NCBI GenBank assembly: GCA_024281055.1
Contig: JAMXLF010000102.1
Span: 1-55,287, forward strand
Direction of reading: 5' to 3'
DNA from: Geobacteraceae bacterium
GTDB lineage: Bacteria; Desulfobacterota; Desulfuromonadia; Geobacterales; Geobacteraceae
Length of the DNA: 55,287 nucleotides
A program made the position numbers and the translations under genes. Positions 43,490 to 52,481 of this stretch are shown piece after piece. The first letter of the stretch is position 1. Every line of letters starts with the position of its first letter. The notes under the pieces were generated by a model that was given only the letters and a program-made list of their open reading frames with translations, had not been told where the DNA came from and did no database searches.

Positions 43490-44707
43490 GTGACAGACGT
43501 ACCACCACCGTCAGTGCTGCGGCACAGGCCGTTCGCGCTCTTCTGGTGCGCGCGGGTGGCAACGGCGGTTGCCTTCCAGATGCAGGGGGTCGCCGTGGGG
43601 TGGCAGGTCTACCATCTCACCGGCAGTGCGTGGTATCTCGGCCTGGTCGGGCTTGCCCAGTTCCTGCCGATGTTCCTCCTTACACTGGCGGTGGGGCATG
43701 TGGCGGACCGCTACGACCGCCGTGTCGTCGCGCGGATCTGCCAGCTTGTTGAGGCGGTGGCGGCCGGCGTCCTCGCTCTGGGGAGCGCGAGCGGCTGGCT
43801 GAACAAGGAGAGCATCCTTGCCATCGTCCTGGTTGCCGGGGCAGCCCGGGCCTTCGAGGGGCCGACCATGCAGGCGCTGCTTCCCGGCCTCGTCCCGTCC
43901 TTTCTCATCCCCCGCGCAGCGGCCTGGGCGGCATCGGCTTCCCAGACCGCCACCATCCTCGGCCCGGCCCTGGGCGGCTTCCTCTATGCCGCCGGACCGG
44001 CCGCAGTCTATGCCACGGCCGGCTTCCTCTTTCTGACGGCAAGCACGTTCATATCCCTGATCAGTATCGAGCGTGTACCGGCCAAGCCTGAACCGGTTTC
44101 GCTCCGTTCGCTTTTCGCGGGCATCGGCTTCATCCGCAGCCGGCCGGCGCTCCTCGGCGCCATCTCCCTCGATCTTTTCGCCGTTCTCCTCGGCGGTGCC
44201 ACGGCGCTCCTGCCAATCTACGCCCGGGACATCCTCGTCACCGGGCCGTGGGGCCTGGGTCTCCTGCGTTCTGCTCCGGCGGCCGGTGCCCTGGCAATGT
44301 CGGTATTTCTTGCCCGCCACCCGTTGCGGCAGCGGGTCGGGCGAACCATGTTCGCCGCGGTGACGATCTTCGGCCTCGCCACGGTCGTCTTTGCGGTGTC
44401 GACCTCATTCATCCTGTCCTTGGGGACGCTGGCGGTCCTTGGTGCGGCAGACGTGATCAGCGTGGTCATTCGCCAGTCGTTGGTGCAGATCGGCACGCCC
44501 GACAAGATGCGAGGGCGTGTGAGTGCCGTGAACTCGCTCTTCATCGGGACCTCGAACCAGCTCGGGGAGTTCGAGTCGGGCGCTACCGCCGCCCTGTTCG
44601 GCGTCGTGCCGGCGGTCCTGATCGGCGGCATCGGGACGCTCATCGTGGTCATCGTCTGGATGCGCCTGTTTCCGGAGCTTGCCGGCACCGATTCCCTGGA
44701 GCGTTGA
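43490..44707 (+). CDS. MFS transporter, EntS-like exporter family
   Basis: The 405-residue protein has about twelve membrane helices. The N-terminal RHRPFALFWCARVATAVAFQMQ, the GHVADRYDRRVVARI loop between helices 2 and 3 and the RGRVSAVNSLFIG loop match the MFS_3 group that includes the enterobactin exporter. Substrate unknown; no siderophore genes are nearby. The start is GTG, three bases after the PilZ stop, with a poor ribosome-binding sequence, so translation is probably coupled. Confidence 0.88.
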   Translation: MTDVPPPSVLRHRPFALFWCARVATAVAFQMQGVAVGWQVYHLTGSAWYLGLVGLAQFLPMFLLTLAVGHVADRYDRRVVARICQLVEAVAAGVLALGSASGWLNKESILAIVLVAGAARAFEGPTMQALLPGLVPSFLIPRAAAWAASASQTATILGPALGGFLYAAGPAAVYATAGFLFLTASTFISLISIERVPAKPEPVSLRSLFAGIGFIRSRPALLGAISLDLFAVLLGGATALLPIYARDILVTGPWGLGLLRSAPAAGALAMSVFLARHPLRQRVGRTMFAAVTIFGLATVVFAVSTSFILSLGTLAVLGAADVISVVIRQSLVQIGTPDKMRGRVSAVNSLFIGTSNQLGEFESGATAALFGVVPAVLIGGIGTLIVVIVWMRLFPELAGTDSLER

Positions 44708-44727
44708 AGGAATGGAGCGAGGGGTGA

Positions 44728-45705
44728 TCAGTCGATCTCGTCGAGGATGGCGGCGAAGCCCCGCACACTGGTGGCTTTCCGCAGGCGCTTGAGGCTTTTC
44801 GCGAACGCGGGATCGTCCATGGTGGCGAGGATCCCCTTGATCTTGCCCAGTATCTGCGCTTCCCCGCAGAAGAGTTCCTGGTAACGGACCAGCAGGTCCT
44901 TAAGGTAGCGACGCAGCATAGCTGCGCGCTCCGCCTGGTCGGGCTCTTCGGGCGCCAGGCCGCGCAACCGCTGGAACAGCAGGGGGTCGGCGATGGCTCC
45001 CCTCCCCAGCATCAGGCCAGCTGCGCCGGTTTCCCGCAGCACGCGCAATCCCGCGGCGGCGGTCCTGATATCGCCATTGGCGATGACCGGCAGCAGGGTT
45101 CGCCGCACGACCTCGGCGGTCACGGCATGGTCGGCCCGCCCTTCATACTCCTGGACTACGGTGCGGGGGTGAAGCACGAGAAAATCGACGCCGGCGGTTT
45201 CGAACAGGGGGAGGAGGTCGAAGACCTGGGCAGGGTCGTCGTAGCCGGCACGAAGCTTCACGGAGAAGGTTCCCGCGATGGCGTGGCGCAGGGCAGGGAC
45301 GATCTCCGCCAGTTCGTCCGGGCGCCGCAGCATGCCGCCGCCGGTGAGGCCGGTGGTCATCCGCCCGTAGGGGCAGCCCAGGTTGAGGTTGATGTGTGCG
45401 GCTCCGGCGGCCTGGGCATCCATGGCCGCGGAAACCAGAGCGTCCCGGCCATGACCGATCAGTTGCACGACGAGGGGCACGTCCTGTTCCGCAGCGGTCA
45501 CCTCGCGCAGGTCCGTGGCGGAGAGTCGGCGCCGGGTGGCAACGGGATTGACCCGCATGAATTCGGTGCAGACGACGTCGGGCCGCACCCAGTCGATGAA
45601 CAGGGAACGCAGGGCGCGATTGGTGACCCCCTGCATCGGGGCCAGCATCAGGGGGATCTGCCCCGGCCGCCAGGGGAGCGGCCGAGGCACGGCAGGGTCA
45701 GACAC
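44728..45705 (-). CDS. tRNA-dihydrouridine synthase
   Basis: This 325-residue flavin enzyme reduces uridines in tRNA. It has the FMN-binding start LAPMQGVTN, substrate-channel NLGCPYGR with catalytic Cys111, GGGML, and the phosphate-binding NGDIRT and GLMLGRGA. Overall it is closest to the DusC subgroup. The start is a GTG that overlaps the last base of the preceding isomerase stop codon, so the two are translationally coupled. Confidence 0.93.
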   Translation of the reverse strand: MSDPAVPRPLPWRPGQIPLMLAPMQGVTNRALRSLFIDWVRPDVVCTEFMRVNPVATRRRLSATDLREVTAAEQDVPLVVQLIGHGRDALVSAAMDAQAAGAAHINLNLGCPYGRMTTGLTGGGMLRRPDELAEIVPALRHAIAGTFSVKLRAGYDDPAQVFDLLPLFETAGVDFLVLHPRTVVQEYEGRADHAVTAEVVRRTLLPVIANGDIRTAAAGLRVLRETGAAGLMLGRGAIADPLLFQRLRGLAPEEPDQAERAAMLRRYLKDLLVRYQELFCGEAQILGKIKGILATMDDPAFAKSLKRLRKATSVRGFAAILDEID

Positions 45706-46190
45706 TAGAGGATTTCCACCAGGGCGATGTCGAAGGTGAGGTCTTCTCCCGCCAAAGGGTGATTGGCGTCGAAGGTGACGCTTTCGTCGTCCGCGTCAAT
45801 CACGGTCACCCCGATTTCTTCATCGTCGTCGCCGGAGAGGAGGAGTTCATCGCCCACCGCGGGTGTGAGGTCAGCGGGCAGGTCGCTGCGCGGCACGACG
45901 AAGACCATGTCGTCGTCATACTCGCCGAAGGCCTCCGCGGCGGGGATGGTGACAGTCTTTTTCTCGCCGCTCCCCATGCCGATCAATGCCTCCTCGACTT
46001 TGGGAAAAAACGTCCCCGCGCCGATGGTGAGCTCCATGGGACCGGGTTCGCCGCCGCAGCCGCAATCGTCGTCGCCGCAGTCGTGGGAGCCGCAGTCCGA
46101 AGCTTCGAGGGTGGAATCGAAGACGGTGCCGTCCTCGAGAGTGCCGGTGTAGTCGATTCTAACCGTATCGCCTTTCTTTGCCAGTGTCAT
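45705..46190 (-). CDS. SlyD-like FKBP-type peptidyl-prolyl isomerase
   Basis: The 161-residue protein has the FKBP core (VRIDYTGTLEDGTVFDST; GAGTFFPKVEEALIGM; an IF-type insert with AFGEYDDD) and the SlyD end NHPLAGEDLTFDI. It speeds prolyl isomerisation and acts as a chaperone. Unusually, the first strand is followed by a Cys/His/Asp cluster (SDCGSHDCGDDDCGCGG) that may bind metal; in E. coli SlyD the metal site is at the C-terminus. GGAAGG lies 8 bases before the ATG. Confidence 0.92.
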   Translation of the reverse strand: MTLAKKGDTVRIDYTGTLEDGTVFDSTLEASDCGSHDCGDDDCGCGGEPGPMELTIGAGTFFPKVEEALIGMGSGEKKTVTIPAAEAFGEYDDDMVFVVPRSDLPADLTPAVGDELLLSGDDDEEIGVTVIDADDESVTFDANHPLAGEDLTFDIALVEIL

Positions 46191-46327
46191 TCGTGCATCC
46201 TTCCAAAGGTGTTTTGTCCGGCCGGTCAAGGGCCGTTTTCATGAACATGTTACGTGGGACCATGGCAGTTCGTCCAGAAAAAACGGCGAACGGCCGGCGG
46301 GAGCGACGGGAGCCCGGTCGTCACCAG

Positions 46328-46368
46328 AAAAAACGGGCAGGCTGCCCATCCACTTGGCTGCCTGCCCG
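46328..46368 (-). terminator. Terminator of the DUF4388-pilT operon
   Basis: On the minus strand CGGGCAGGC / GCCTGCCCG (perfect 9 bp) is followed by TTTTTT, 25 bases after the pilT stop. Confidence 0.88.
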
Positions 46369-46393
46369 TCTGTTCCCCGATTTCACCCGGCTG

Positions 46394-47470
46394 TCAGTAC
46401 TCATTGGTGAAGGTCAGCTTGCGCTCCAGGTCCGTCGAGCGGGTGATTCGCTTTGCCTGCTCGAAGGTGATAAGTTCCTGCTGGCACAGCTTGACCAAGT
46501 GCTGATCGAGCGTCTGCATCTGATACTGGGAATGGCCGTTTTCGATATGCTTTTCTATCTCGTCGAGGCGCCCTTCACGGATGCATGCCTGGATGGTGCT
46601 GGTGGAGCGCATCACCTCAACGACCGGCAGGAGGCGCTCGCCGGTCTTGTCCTTGATCAGTCGCAGGGAGACGGTGGCAACGAGGATGTCGGCAAGACGC
46701 TGCCGAATGACCTCCTGGGCGTCCGGCGGGAAGTGCCCGATCAGCCTGTTGATCGTGGAAGCGGCGCTCTGGGTGTGGAGGGTGGAAAAGACCAAGTGGC
46801 CCGTTTCCGCCGCCTTGATGCAGGCGTCGATCGTTTCCAGGTCGCGCAACTCACCCACCATGATGACGTCGGGGTCCATGCGCAGCGCTGCCCGCAGGGC
46901 CGCGGCGAAATTCTCGGTGTCGATGCCCACTTCCCGTTGCACGATGCAGCTCTTGCTCGATGTGAAGAGAAACTCGATGGGGTCCTCGATGGTGATGATG
47001 TTGAAGCTGCAGGTCTCGTTCAGGTAGCGGAGCATCGAGGCGAGGGTGGTGGACTTGCCATTGCCGGTGGGTCCCGTGACCAGAATGAGGCCGTTCGGCG
47101 CCTGGGCAATCTCGCCCAGTACATGAGGAAGGTTCAGTTCCTGAAAGGTGCCGACATGGGGGGGGATGACCCGCATGACGATGCCGATGTTGCCCCGCTG
47201 GCGGAAGATGCTGACCCGGAAGCGCCCGCCGTTGGGCAAGGCGTAGGAAGCGTCGATTTCCCTGAAGTCTGACGGGAGCGCGCGCTTGTTCTGCTCCATG
47301 ATGCTGGTGGCGATGAATTCGGTATCCTGGGTGGTCAGGTTCGGAAGCTTGGAACGAATCAACTGACCGCGCCCGCGGAAAAAGGGCGGGGTACCCACTT
47401 CGAAATGCAAGTCCGAAACCCTCTTTTCGAAGGCTATTTGCAGGATCTGGGTCAACATTTTCACGTCCAT
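46394..47470 (-). CDS. pilT: Type IV pilus retraction ATPase, PilT/PilU family
   Basis: The 358-residue hexameric ATPase drives pilus retraction. It shows an N-terminal PAS-like region (VSDLHFEVGTPPFFRGRGQL), Walker A GPTGNGKST (133-141), the Asp box IITIEDPIEF, Walker B DPDVIMVGELRD and the His box HLVFSTLHTQSA. It ends without the AIRNLIR motif typical of PilT itself, so it may be one of several PilT paralogues. A GGGGGGA stretch precedes the ATG. It follows the DUF4388 gene by 45 bases. Confidence 0.92.
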   Translation of the reverse strand: MDVKMLTQILQIAFEKRVSDLHFEVGTPPFFRGRGQLIRSKLPNLTTQDTEFIATSIMEQNKRALPSDFREIDASYALPNGGRFRVSIFRQRGNIGIVMRVIPPHVGTFQELNLPHVLGEIAQAPNGLILVTGPTGNGKSTTLASMLRYLNETCSFNIITIEDPIEFLFTSSKSCIVQREVGIDTENFAAALRAALRMDPDVIMVGELRDLETIDACIKAAETGHLVFSTLHTQSAASTINRLIGHFPPDAQEVIRQRLADILVATVSLRLIKDKTGERLLPVVEVMRSTSTIQACIREGRLDEIEKHIENGHSQYQMQTLDQHLVKLCQQELITFEQAKRITRSTDLERKLTFTNEY

Positions 47471-47515
47471 TGCGGTCCCCCCAAAATATTATTTTCACTG
47501 ATGCACAGCTAACAC

Positions 47516-49300
47516 CTACCGGTCAGGTTTTTCAAGTTTTTTCCGATAGAGGATATTCTCCAGGACCAGCTCTGCATGACTCGCCAGGATTTCCAGCAGG
47601 GTCAGTTCCACCGGCGCAAGCTCCTTGTCGCCGAAATCTCCGTAGGTAATGGACAAGGTTTTTCCACGATTTCTCATGGGTAGAAGGAGAATGGATGCCC
47701 GTGCCGGCGCACCGATCGTGGCGAAAAGAAGGTCCCTGACCGACGCATCGTCGCCTCTTCCGTAATACAACTTTCCTTCATCGATCACCCTGCGCAACAG
47801 CGATGGCTGGGCCAGGGGAATCCGGTAGCCGAGCGGTGGCGTTATTTCGCGGCCAGTCCCGGCACCGACCCCGATGCCCCGCTCGGCGACCAGTTCCTCG
47901 CCGCGGACGATGAGGGTGAGTGACCGTTCGAACACCCCGGCGACGCATTCCAGGAGGGTACGGGCCACATCGGGCGCTTCCCGAAGGACATGCAGGCGGT
48001 CGAGGCCGGCTTTGAGGCTGTCGAACTGGTAGTTGCGCCGCTCGGCCGCGATGCCTTCGATGTACGAGCAAAGGGTCTGCAGAAAGCCCACCATGTCGCT
48101 GGCAAACGTCCCGGAGTTCTCCTCCCGTGACGGCCGGGGAAGGACGGCCCTCACTCCGTCGCGGTATGCCTGCAGCGCGAAGGCATGGTCGTTGGGCGAA
48201 GCGAGCTGGATGATGCAGATGTGCGGCGTTTTTTCCCGGTGCTGCTGCCGCAGAGCGGAGATTTTGGCCGCGGTAATACCATCGCCGGCTTTCTCCGGGG
48301 CGTCGCAGACGAAAACCGGCAGACTGTTGTTTGCCAGGGACTGGGCGATGATCGGGGCAAGGTCCTGCTCGTCGTTTGTGGCGAAGACCGAAATCCCTGC
48401 GTGTTTGCAAACAGTGGTGACGGAATGCTTGACGAGTTCGTCGGCGCTGAAGAGCAGCACGGCCTGAGCTTGCCCTCCCCGGTGAGCGGAACCCTCGGCC
48501 GCTGGTGGCGCGGCTGAAACACTTTCGAGAAAGGAGACCAGCGCTTCGCGCTCTGCTTCGGGGAGATCGGACGCGGCTTCTTCGATTTTCCGACGGTGAC
48601 TTGAGCCCGGGTCGCAATCGGCGAGTACCATGAAAACATCCGGAATCTTTCTGTCCAGCTGTTCGAGGTCGGCCAGGCCCAGGTCGTCGGCGGACAGAAG
48701 CAGCGACTCATTTTCTCCCGCCGGGGCCGAGTCTATGGTGCTGACCTCTTCTTCCGGCAGATCCTCGTCGGTCAGTTCGCCATCGCGCATCTTTTCGTCG
48801 AAGATGCGCAGGGCGTCCATCAACACGCTCTGGGTATCGACGTTGATTTCCTTGGTCAGTTTGCCGGGGTAAAAGCGGTAGTCGTCGACTGAGGAGGTCG
48901 GCATCACTTCCAGGGTGAAGGTGCCCTTCTTCCAGGTCAATATTTCCACGACGGCCATTTCGATGAGGTGTTCCAGGCCCTTGTACGCGTCTTCCTCGTT
49001 TACAAGTCCCTGCTCGATAAGCGTGACGATCAGCGGCTTGCGCTCGGTTCCTGCTTCGCCCTGCACCAGCAGCGCCTGGTTGAGGATGTCCGGAGTTATG
49101 ATCTTGAGGTCGACGAGGATCTTGCCGATGCGGATGCTGTTGTTCAGATGGTTGGCGCTGACCATGTAGCCGTCTTTGAAGACGAGCTGGCTCTCTCCCT
49201 TGCGCCCCTTGACGCGCAGAATCCCCGACTTTCGCGTTTGATGCAACAACTGCATGACATCGACAATCGGCAGGTGCTCCAGGTCTCCGGTAAACGACAT
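47516..49300 (-). CDS. DUF4388 (PATAN) protein with receiver-like and GAF-like domains
   Basis: The 594-residue protein begins with DUF4388 (1-about 170: MSFTGDLEHLPIVDVMQLLHQT, SGILRVKGRKGE), continues with an acidic linker, a receiver-like domain (about 265-400, AVLLFSADELVKHSV ... VFVCDAP, lacking a clear phospho-Asp) and a C-terminal GAF-like domain (about 425-590). PATAN domains bind receivers in pilus and motility control, so a regulatory partnership with the adjacent PilT is likely. GAGGAG lies 8 bases before the ATG. Confidence 0.82.
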   Translation of the reverse strand: MSFTGDLEHLPIVDVMQLLHQTRKSGILRVKGRKGESQLVFKDGYMVSANHLNNSIRIGKILVDLKIITPDILNQALLVQGEAGTERKPLIVTLIEQGLVNEEDAYKGLEHLIEMAVVEILTWKKGTFTLEVMPTSSVDDYRFYPGKLTKEINVDTQSVLMDALRIFDEKMRDGELTDEDLPEEEVSTIDSAPAGENESLLLSADDLGLADLEQLDRKIPDVFMVLADCDPGSSHRRKIEEAASDLPEAEREALVSFLESVSAAPPAAEGSAHRGGQAQAVLLFSADELVKHSVTTVCKHAGISVFATNDEQDLAPIIAQSLANNSLPVFVCDAPEKAGDGITAAKISALRQQHREKTPHICIIQLASPNDHAFALQAYRDGVRAVLPRPSREENSGTFASDMVGFLQTLCSYIEGIAAERRNYQFDSLKAGLDRLHVLREAPDVARTLLECVAGVFERSLTLIVRGEELVAERGIGVGAGTGREITPPLGYRIPLAQPSLLRRVIDEGKLYYGRGDDASVRDLLFATIGAPARASILLLPMRNRGKTLSITYGDFGDKELAPVELTLLEILASHAELVLENILYRKKLEKPDR

Positions 49301-49629
49301 CGTTCGGGCTCCTCTCGCTGCAGAAAAGAACGCACATGCTTTTTTATCACGTTTGGCAGGACAACGCCCTGAAGGGATCATTGCCGGCCCGTGTACAGCT
49401 GCTTTATCCGCGATGATCGAGGGAAAGGGAAGATCCGTCAATACTCACGGGTACTTCTTGGCGGGATCGGCTCCTGATACTACCACGATAATTCCCTGTC
49501 AGGCAAGATATTGCTGCTATGCTGCCGGTCGACGGTGCACTTTTCGGGAGTTGCCGAAAGTTCATGCGTCTCCCGATGAATGCTGGTATACTGGAACTTC
49601 CAGATGTTAGACCTGCAAAGGAGTGCTCT
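49301..49629. other. Divergent promoter region, 329 bp
   Basis: The gap separates the leftward DUF4388-pilT operon from the rightward yceH gene. TATACT near 49590 is a plausible -10 for yceH, 35-40 bases before its ATG. No reading frame or structured RNA was recognised. Confidence 0.45.
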
Positions 49630-50283
49630 ATGGAGACGATCCTCAACGATATGGAGGTCCGGGTCCTCGGCTGTCTCATCGAGAAGGAGCTGTCCACCCC
49701 GGAGTATTACCCCCTGACCCTCAACGCCCTGACAAACGCCTGTAACCAGAGGTCGAACCGCGACCCGGTGCTGAACGTGGAGGAGGCCGATGTGGTCCGT
49801 GCCCTCGATACCCTCCGTTTCAAGCAACTGGCACTGATGTCGGCGGAAGGCGGCCGGGTGTCGAAGTACCGTCATACCCTGGCAGAGAAACTGCGCCTTC
49901 CCCCGGCGGAACTGGCGATACTCGGCGAGCTGCTGCTGCGCGGCCCCCAGACCGTGGGGGAGCTCAGGACCAGGACCGAGCGGATGCACTCCTTCGGTGA
50001 CCTTGCGGCCGCCGAAGAGACCCTCCGTGAGCTCGGTGAGCGCAATCTCGCCGTGCGGCTCCCGCGCCAGCCCGGGCAGAAGGAAGCTCGCTTCGCCCAT
50101 CTCTTCGCCGGCGAGCCGATGCCGGCCAAGGAGGAGGCTGCCCCATCGCTGGAGGGGGCGCCACTCCGGGGCGAGGCCGATAGCGAGCGGGTTGCGCGGC
50201 TGCAGGAAGAGGTTGCGGCCTTGCGCGCGGAGGTGGCCGAACTGCGCAGGCTGATCGAGGAGTTTACGGCGCAGTTCGAGTGA
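49630..50283 (+). CDS. YceH family protein (DUF480)
   Basis: The 217-residue protein has the DUF480 double winged-helix pattern: VRVLGCLIEKELSTPEYYPLT, LNALTNACNQRSNRDPV, and a second unit AILGELLLRGPQTVGELRTR. A C-terminal coiled coil of about 35 residues follows (heptads in EEVAALRAEVAELRRLIEE). Its molecular role is undefined. AAAGGAG lies 6 bases before the ATG; longer in-frame extensions are not supported. Confidence 0.93.
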   Translation: METILNDMEVRVLGCLIEKELSTPEYYPLTLNALTNACNQRSNRDPVLNVEEADVVRALDTLRFKQLALMSAEGGRVSKYRHTLAEKLRLPPAELAILGELLLRGPQTVGELRTRTERMHSFGDLAAAEETLRELGERNLAVRLPRQPGQKEARFAHLFAGEPMPAKEEAAPSLEGAPLRGEADSERVARLQEEVAALRAEVAELRRLIEEFTAQFE

Positions 50284-50287
50284 GTTC

Positions 50288-50896
50288 ATGGTGACGACGT
50301 TCGACGACATCGCACAAGCACTGGCCCGCTGTGTGCCAACCCTCCTCGGAGACGATTACCGCATCCGGGCCGCGGTGGCCCTCATCCTCCGCGAAGGGCC
50401 AGGCGGGCTGTCCATGCTCTTCGTCGAGCGGGCGGCCCGTGCCGGCGACCCCTGGTCAGGCGACCTCGGCTTTCCCGGCGGCAAGGTCGAGCCGGATGAC
50501 GACAGCCCGTTGCAGGCGGCGCAAAGGGAAACACGGGAAGAGATCGGTCTCGATCTGGGGGGGGGCTGCTATCTCGGCCGCCTCTCCGACATTGCCGGAG
50601 CTCATCTGCCGGTCAGGGTGTCGTGCTTTGCGTTCGGGGTGTACGACCCGCCGCCATTCATGCTGAGCCATGAACTCAGGGACGCGTTCTGGGTGCGGCT
50701 TGCCGATCTCTTCGCCCCGGAGCGCCACGTGACGGCATCGGTCCGCTTCAACGGGGAGAACCTCGATCGTCCCGCCATCCTCCTTCCCCCAGCGAGCAAG
50801 CCGGTCCTGTGGGGGATCACCTACCGGTTCGTCATGCAGTTTGCGGAGCTGGTGCGGGGGAAATGCCACGGGTCATCGAACACGGTTAAAGCTTGA
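50288..50896 (+). CDS. Nudix hydrolase, CoA-pyrophosphatase-like
   Basis: The 202-residue enzyme carries a Nudix box (GGKVEPDDDSPLQ then AAQRETREEIGLDL) with the catalytic RETREEIG. The preceding PWSGDLGFPGGK is the pattern of NUDT7/NudL-type CoA pyrophosphatases, although their usual Gx5E spacing is altered. It lies 4 bases after yceH and is likely co-translated. Confidence 0.88.
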   Translation: MVTTFDDIAQALARCVPTLLGDDYRIRAAVALILREGPGGLSMLFVERAARAGDPWSGDLGFPGGKVEPDDDSPLQAAQRETREEIGLDLGGGCYLGRLSDIAGAHLPVRVSCFAFGVYDPPPFMLSHELRDAFWVRLADLFAPERHVTASVRFNGENLDRPAILLPPASKPVLWGITYRFVMQFAELVRGKCHGSSNTVKA

Positions 50897-50987
50897 TCCT
50901 GTCGGTTGCCTGCCAGTCGGCTCCCGTGGTGCGTTCGTCGCCCGCTGGCGGCGCTGGTGATCGAGTGCGGGAACGCTTTTGCACCGC

Positions 50988-51872
50988 ATGGACCATCAGT
51001 TGTGGAACAAGGGGAAGGAGGCACCTATTACGGTTTTTTTTGACTTTCTTGCCGCGCGAAGCAAGCTGTTCCATGTGGTGGTCGGCCTCCTGTGCACGGT
51101 TCTCCTGGGGGGAGTGGACTACCTTACCGGCGAAGGCCTGTCGCTGGCGATCATTTACCTCATTCCGGTCGCGTTTACCGCATGGTTCGGCGGCAGATGG
51201 GCCGGCGTGGCGATTTCCCTCGCGTCGGCAGCCATCTGGCTGGCTGCCAACTACCAGCCCGGCCTGTCCCATGAGCCGTTCTTTATCAAGCTCTGGAACG
51301 GCGGTACCGCGCTCGGTTTTTTCATCGTGGTGAGCCTGCTCCTTGCCAAACTGCGTCAGATGCTGGAAAACGAGCGTGTCATGTCCCACACCGACTTCCT
51401 GACCGGGGCCGTCAACAGCAGGGCTTTTGCCGAGATCGCGGCTTCAGAAACGCGCCGCATGCGCCGTTATGAGCATCCCCTGACGATTGCCTACTTCGAC
51501 CTTGACAATTTCAAGCGGGTCAATGACGAATTTGGTCACAGCGTGGGGAACGAAATCCTTCGGGTGGTGGTGGCAACGATCCTGGGTGCCATCAGGAGTA
51601 CGGATGTTGTGGCGCGCCTCGGCGGCGACGAGTTTGCCCTCCTTTTCCCGGAAACGGGTTATGCTGCGGTGCAGGTGGTCATCCCCAAAGTGAAGGAGCA
51701 ACTCCAGGCCGCCATGGAAGAGCGCGGCTGGCCGGTCACGTTCAGTTTCGGCGTGCTGACCTGTGCTCTTCCCCCCCGCTCACCGGACGAAATGATCGCC
51801 CTGGCCGACAAACTGATGCTGACTGCCAAGCAGGAAAAGAACACCATCCGCTATTCCGTTTACACCGGCTAG
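50988..51872 (+). CDS. Membrane-anchored diguanylate cyclase (GGDEF)
   Basis: The 294-residue protein has three or four membrane helices (about 25-115) and a cytoplasmic GGDEF domain (about 130-290) with the intact GGDEF and an inhibitory RxxD site (RSTD) five residues before it. It should make cyclic di-GMP. No PAS or sensor loop is obvious, so signals may come through the membrane region. The start is uncertain: the chosen ATG lacks a clear ribosome-binding site and a TTG three codons upstream is possible. Confidence 0.88.
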   Translation: MDHQLWNKGKEAPITVFFDFLAARSKLFHVVVGLLCTVLLGGVDYLTGEGLSLAIIYLIPVAFTAWFGGRWAGVAISLASAAIWLAANYQPGLSHEPFFIKLWNGGTALGFFIVVSLLLAKLRQMLENERVMSHTDFLTGAVNSRAFAEIAASETRRMRRYEHPLTIAYFDLDNFKRVNDEFGHSVGNEILRVVVATILGAIRSTDVVARLGGDEFALLFPETGYAAVQVVIPKVKEQLQAAMEERGWPVTFSFGVLTCALPPRSPDEMIALADKLMLTAKQEKNTIRYSVYTG

Positions 51873-51949
51873 ACTTCCCGTCCTCTTCAAGAGTCGTATT
51901 CTCTCCTCATTTTCCAACATCCTTTTGGCGTGGCGCTTCCCTCTCATCC

Positions 51950-51978
51950 TTGACGTTTCACAGGGAATGGGCTATCGT
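51950..51978 (+). promoter_or_regulatory. Sigma-70-type promoter
   Basis: TTGACG and TATCGT are separated by exactly 17 bases, 72 bases before the start of the 128-residue exported-protein gene. Confidence 0.6.
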
Positions 51979-52049
51979 GTGACGACGAGATACGGCGCTT
52001 CCTGTGGCCTTTGCCCTCTGTCAAGAGCGACTTCTGAGAGGAGCCATGC

Positions 52050-52436
52050 ATGCCGAAAAAGTGGATGGTGACAATCTGTTGCGGCCTGACCCTGGCCCTC
52101 ATGAATGCGTCATGGGCCATTGCCGGTGAGCAGGAGGATTTGCTCAAGAAGATCGAGGTGCTTGAGCAACAGCTCAAGGAGCTCAAGGAGCAGCAGAAGA
52201 CGCGCAGCGAAAAGGAGTTCCACTGCCTGCGGGCGGTGGGGAGGGAAAAGTTCTGCGCCTGCATAGCGGAAAAGCTTCCTCCCGAGGTCGGCTTCGCCGA
52301 GTATGTCCGAATCGCCATAACTCCGAAGGAAGAACTCGGCTATGGCGGCATGACCCTGGAACAGAAGCGGCGTGTCGACACTGCCATTTCAGCCCGTGAC
52401 GCCTGCGTGGAAAAAGGGAAGGGGGGCTTCTGGTAG
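52050..52436 (+). CDS. Exported coiled-coil protein of unknown function
   Basis: The 128-residue precursor has a signal peptide (MPKKWMVTICC core, ending SWAIAGE near 26), a coiled coil (about 28-55, LLKKIEVLEQQLKELKEQQ), and a C-terminal domain with Cys in CLRAVG, FCACIA and DACVEK, possibly disulphide-bonded in the periplasm. Not a family I recognise. GAGAGGAG is 7-10 bases before the ATG. A good promoter precedes it, and the threonine aldolase gene follows after 45 bases. Confidence 0.78.
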   Translation: MPKKWMVTICCGLTLALMNASWAIAGEQEDLLKKIEVLEQQLKELKEQQKTRSEKEFHCLRAVGREKFCACIAEKLPPEVGFAEYVRIAITPKEELGYGGMTLEQKRRVDTAISARDACVEKGKGGFW

Positions 52437-52481
52437 ATATGTTCCGCGCTACCAGGAGTCAGGTCGAGACGGGATGATGCC

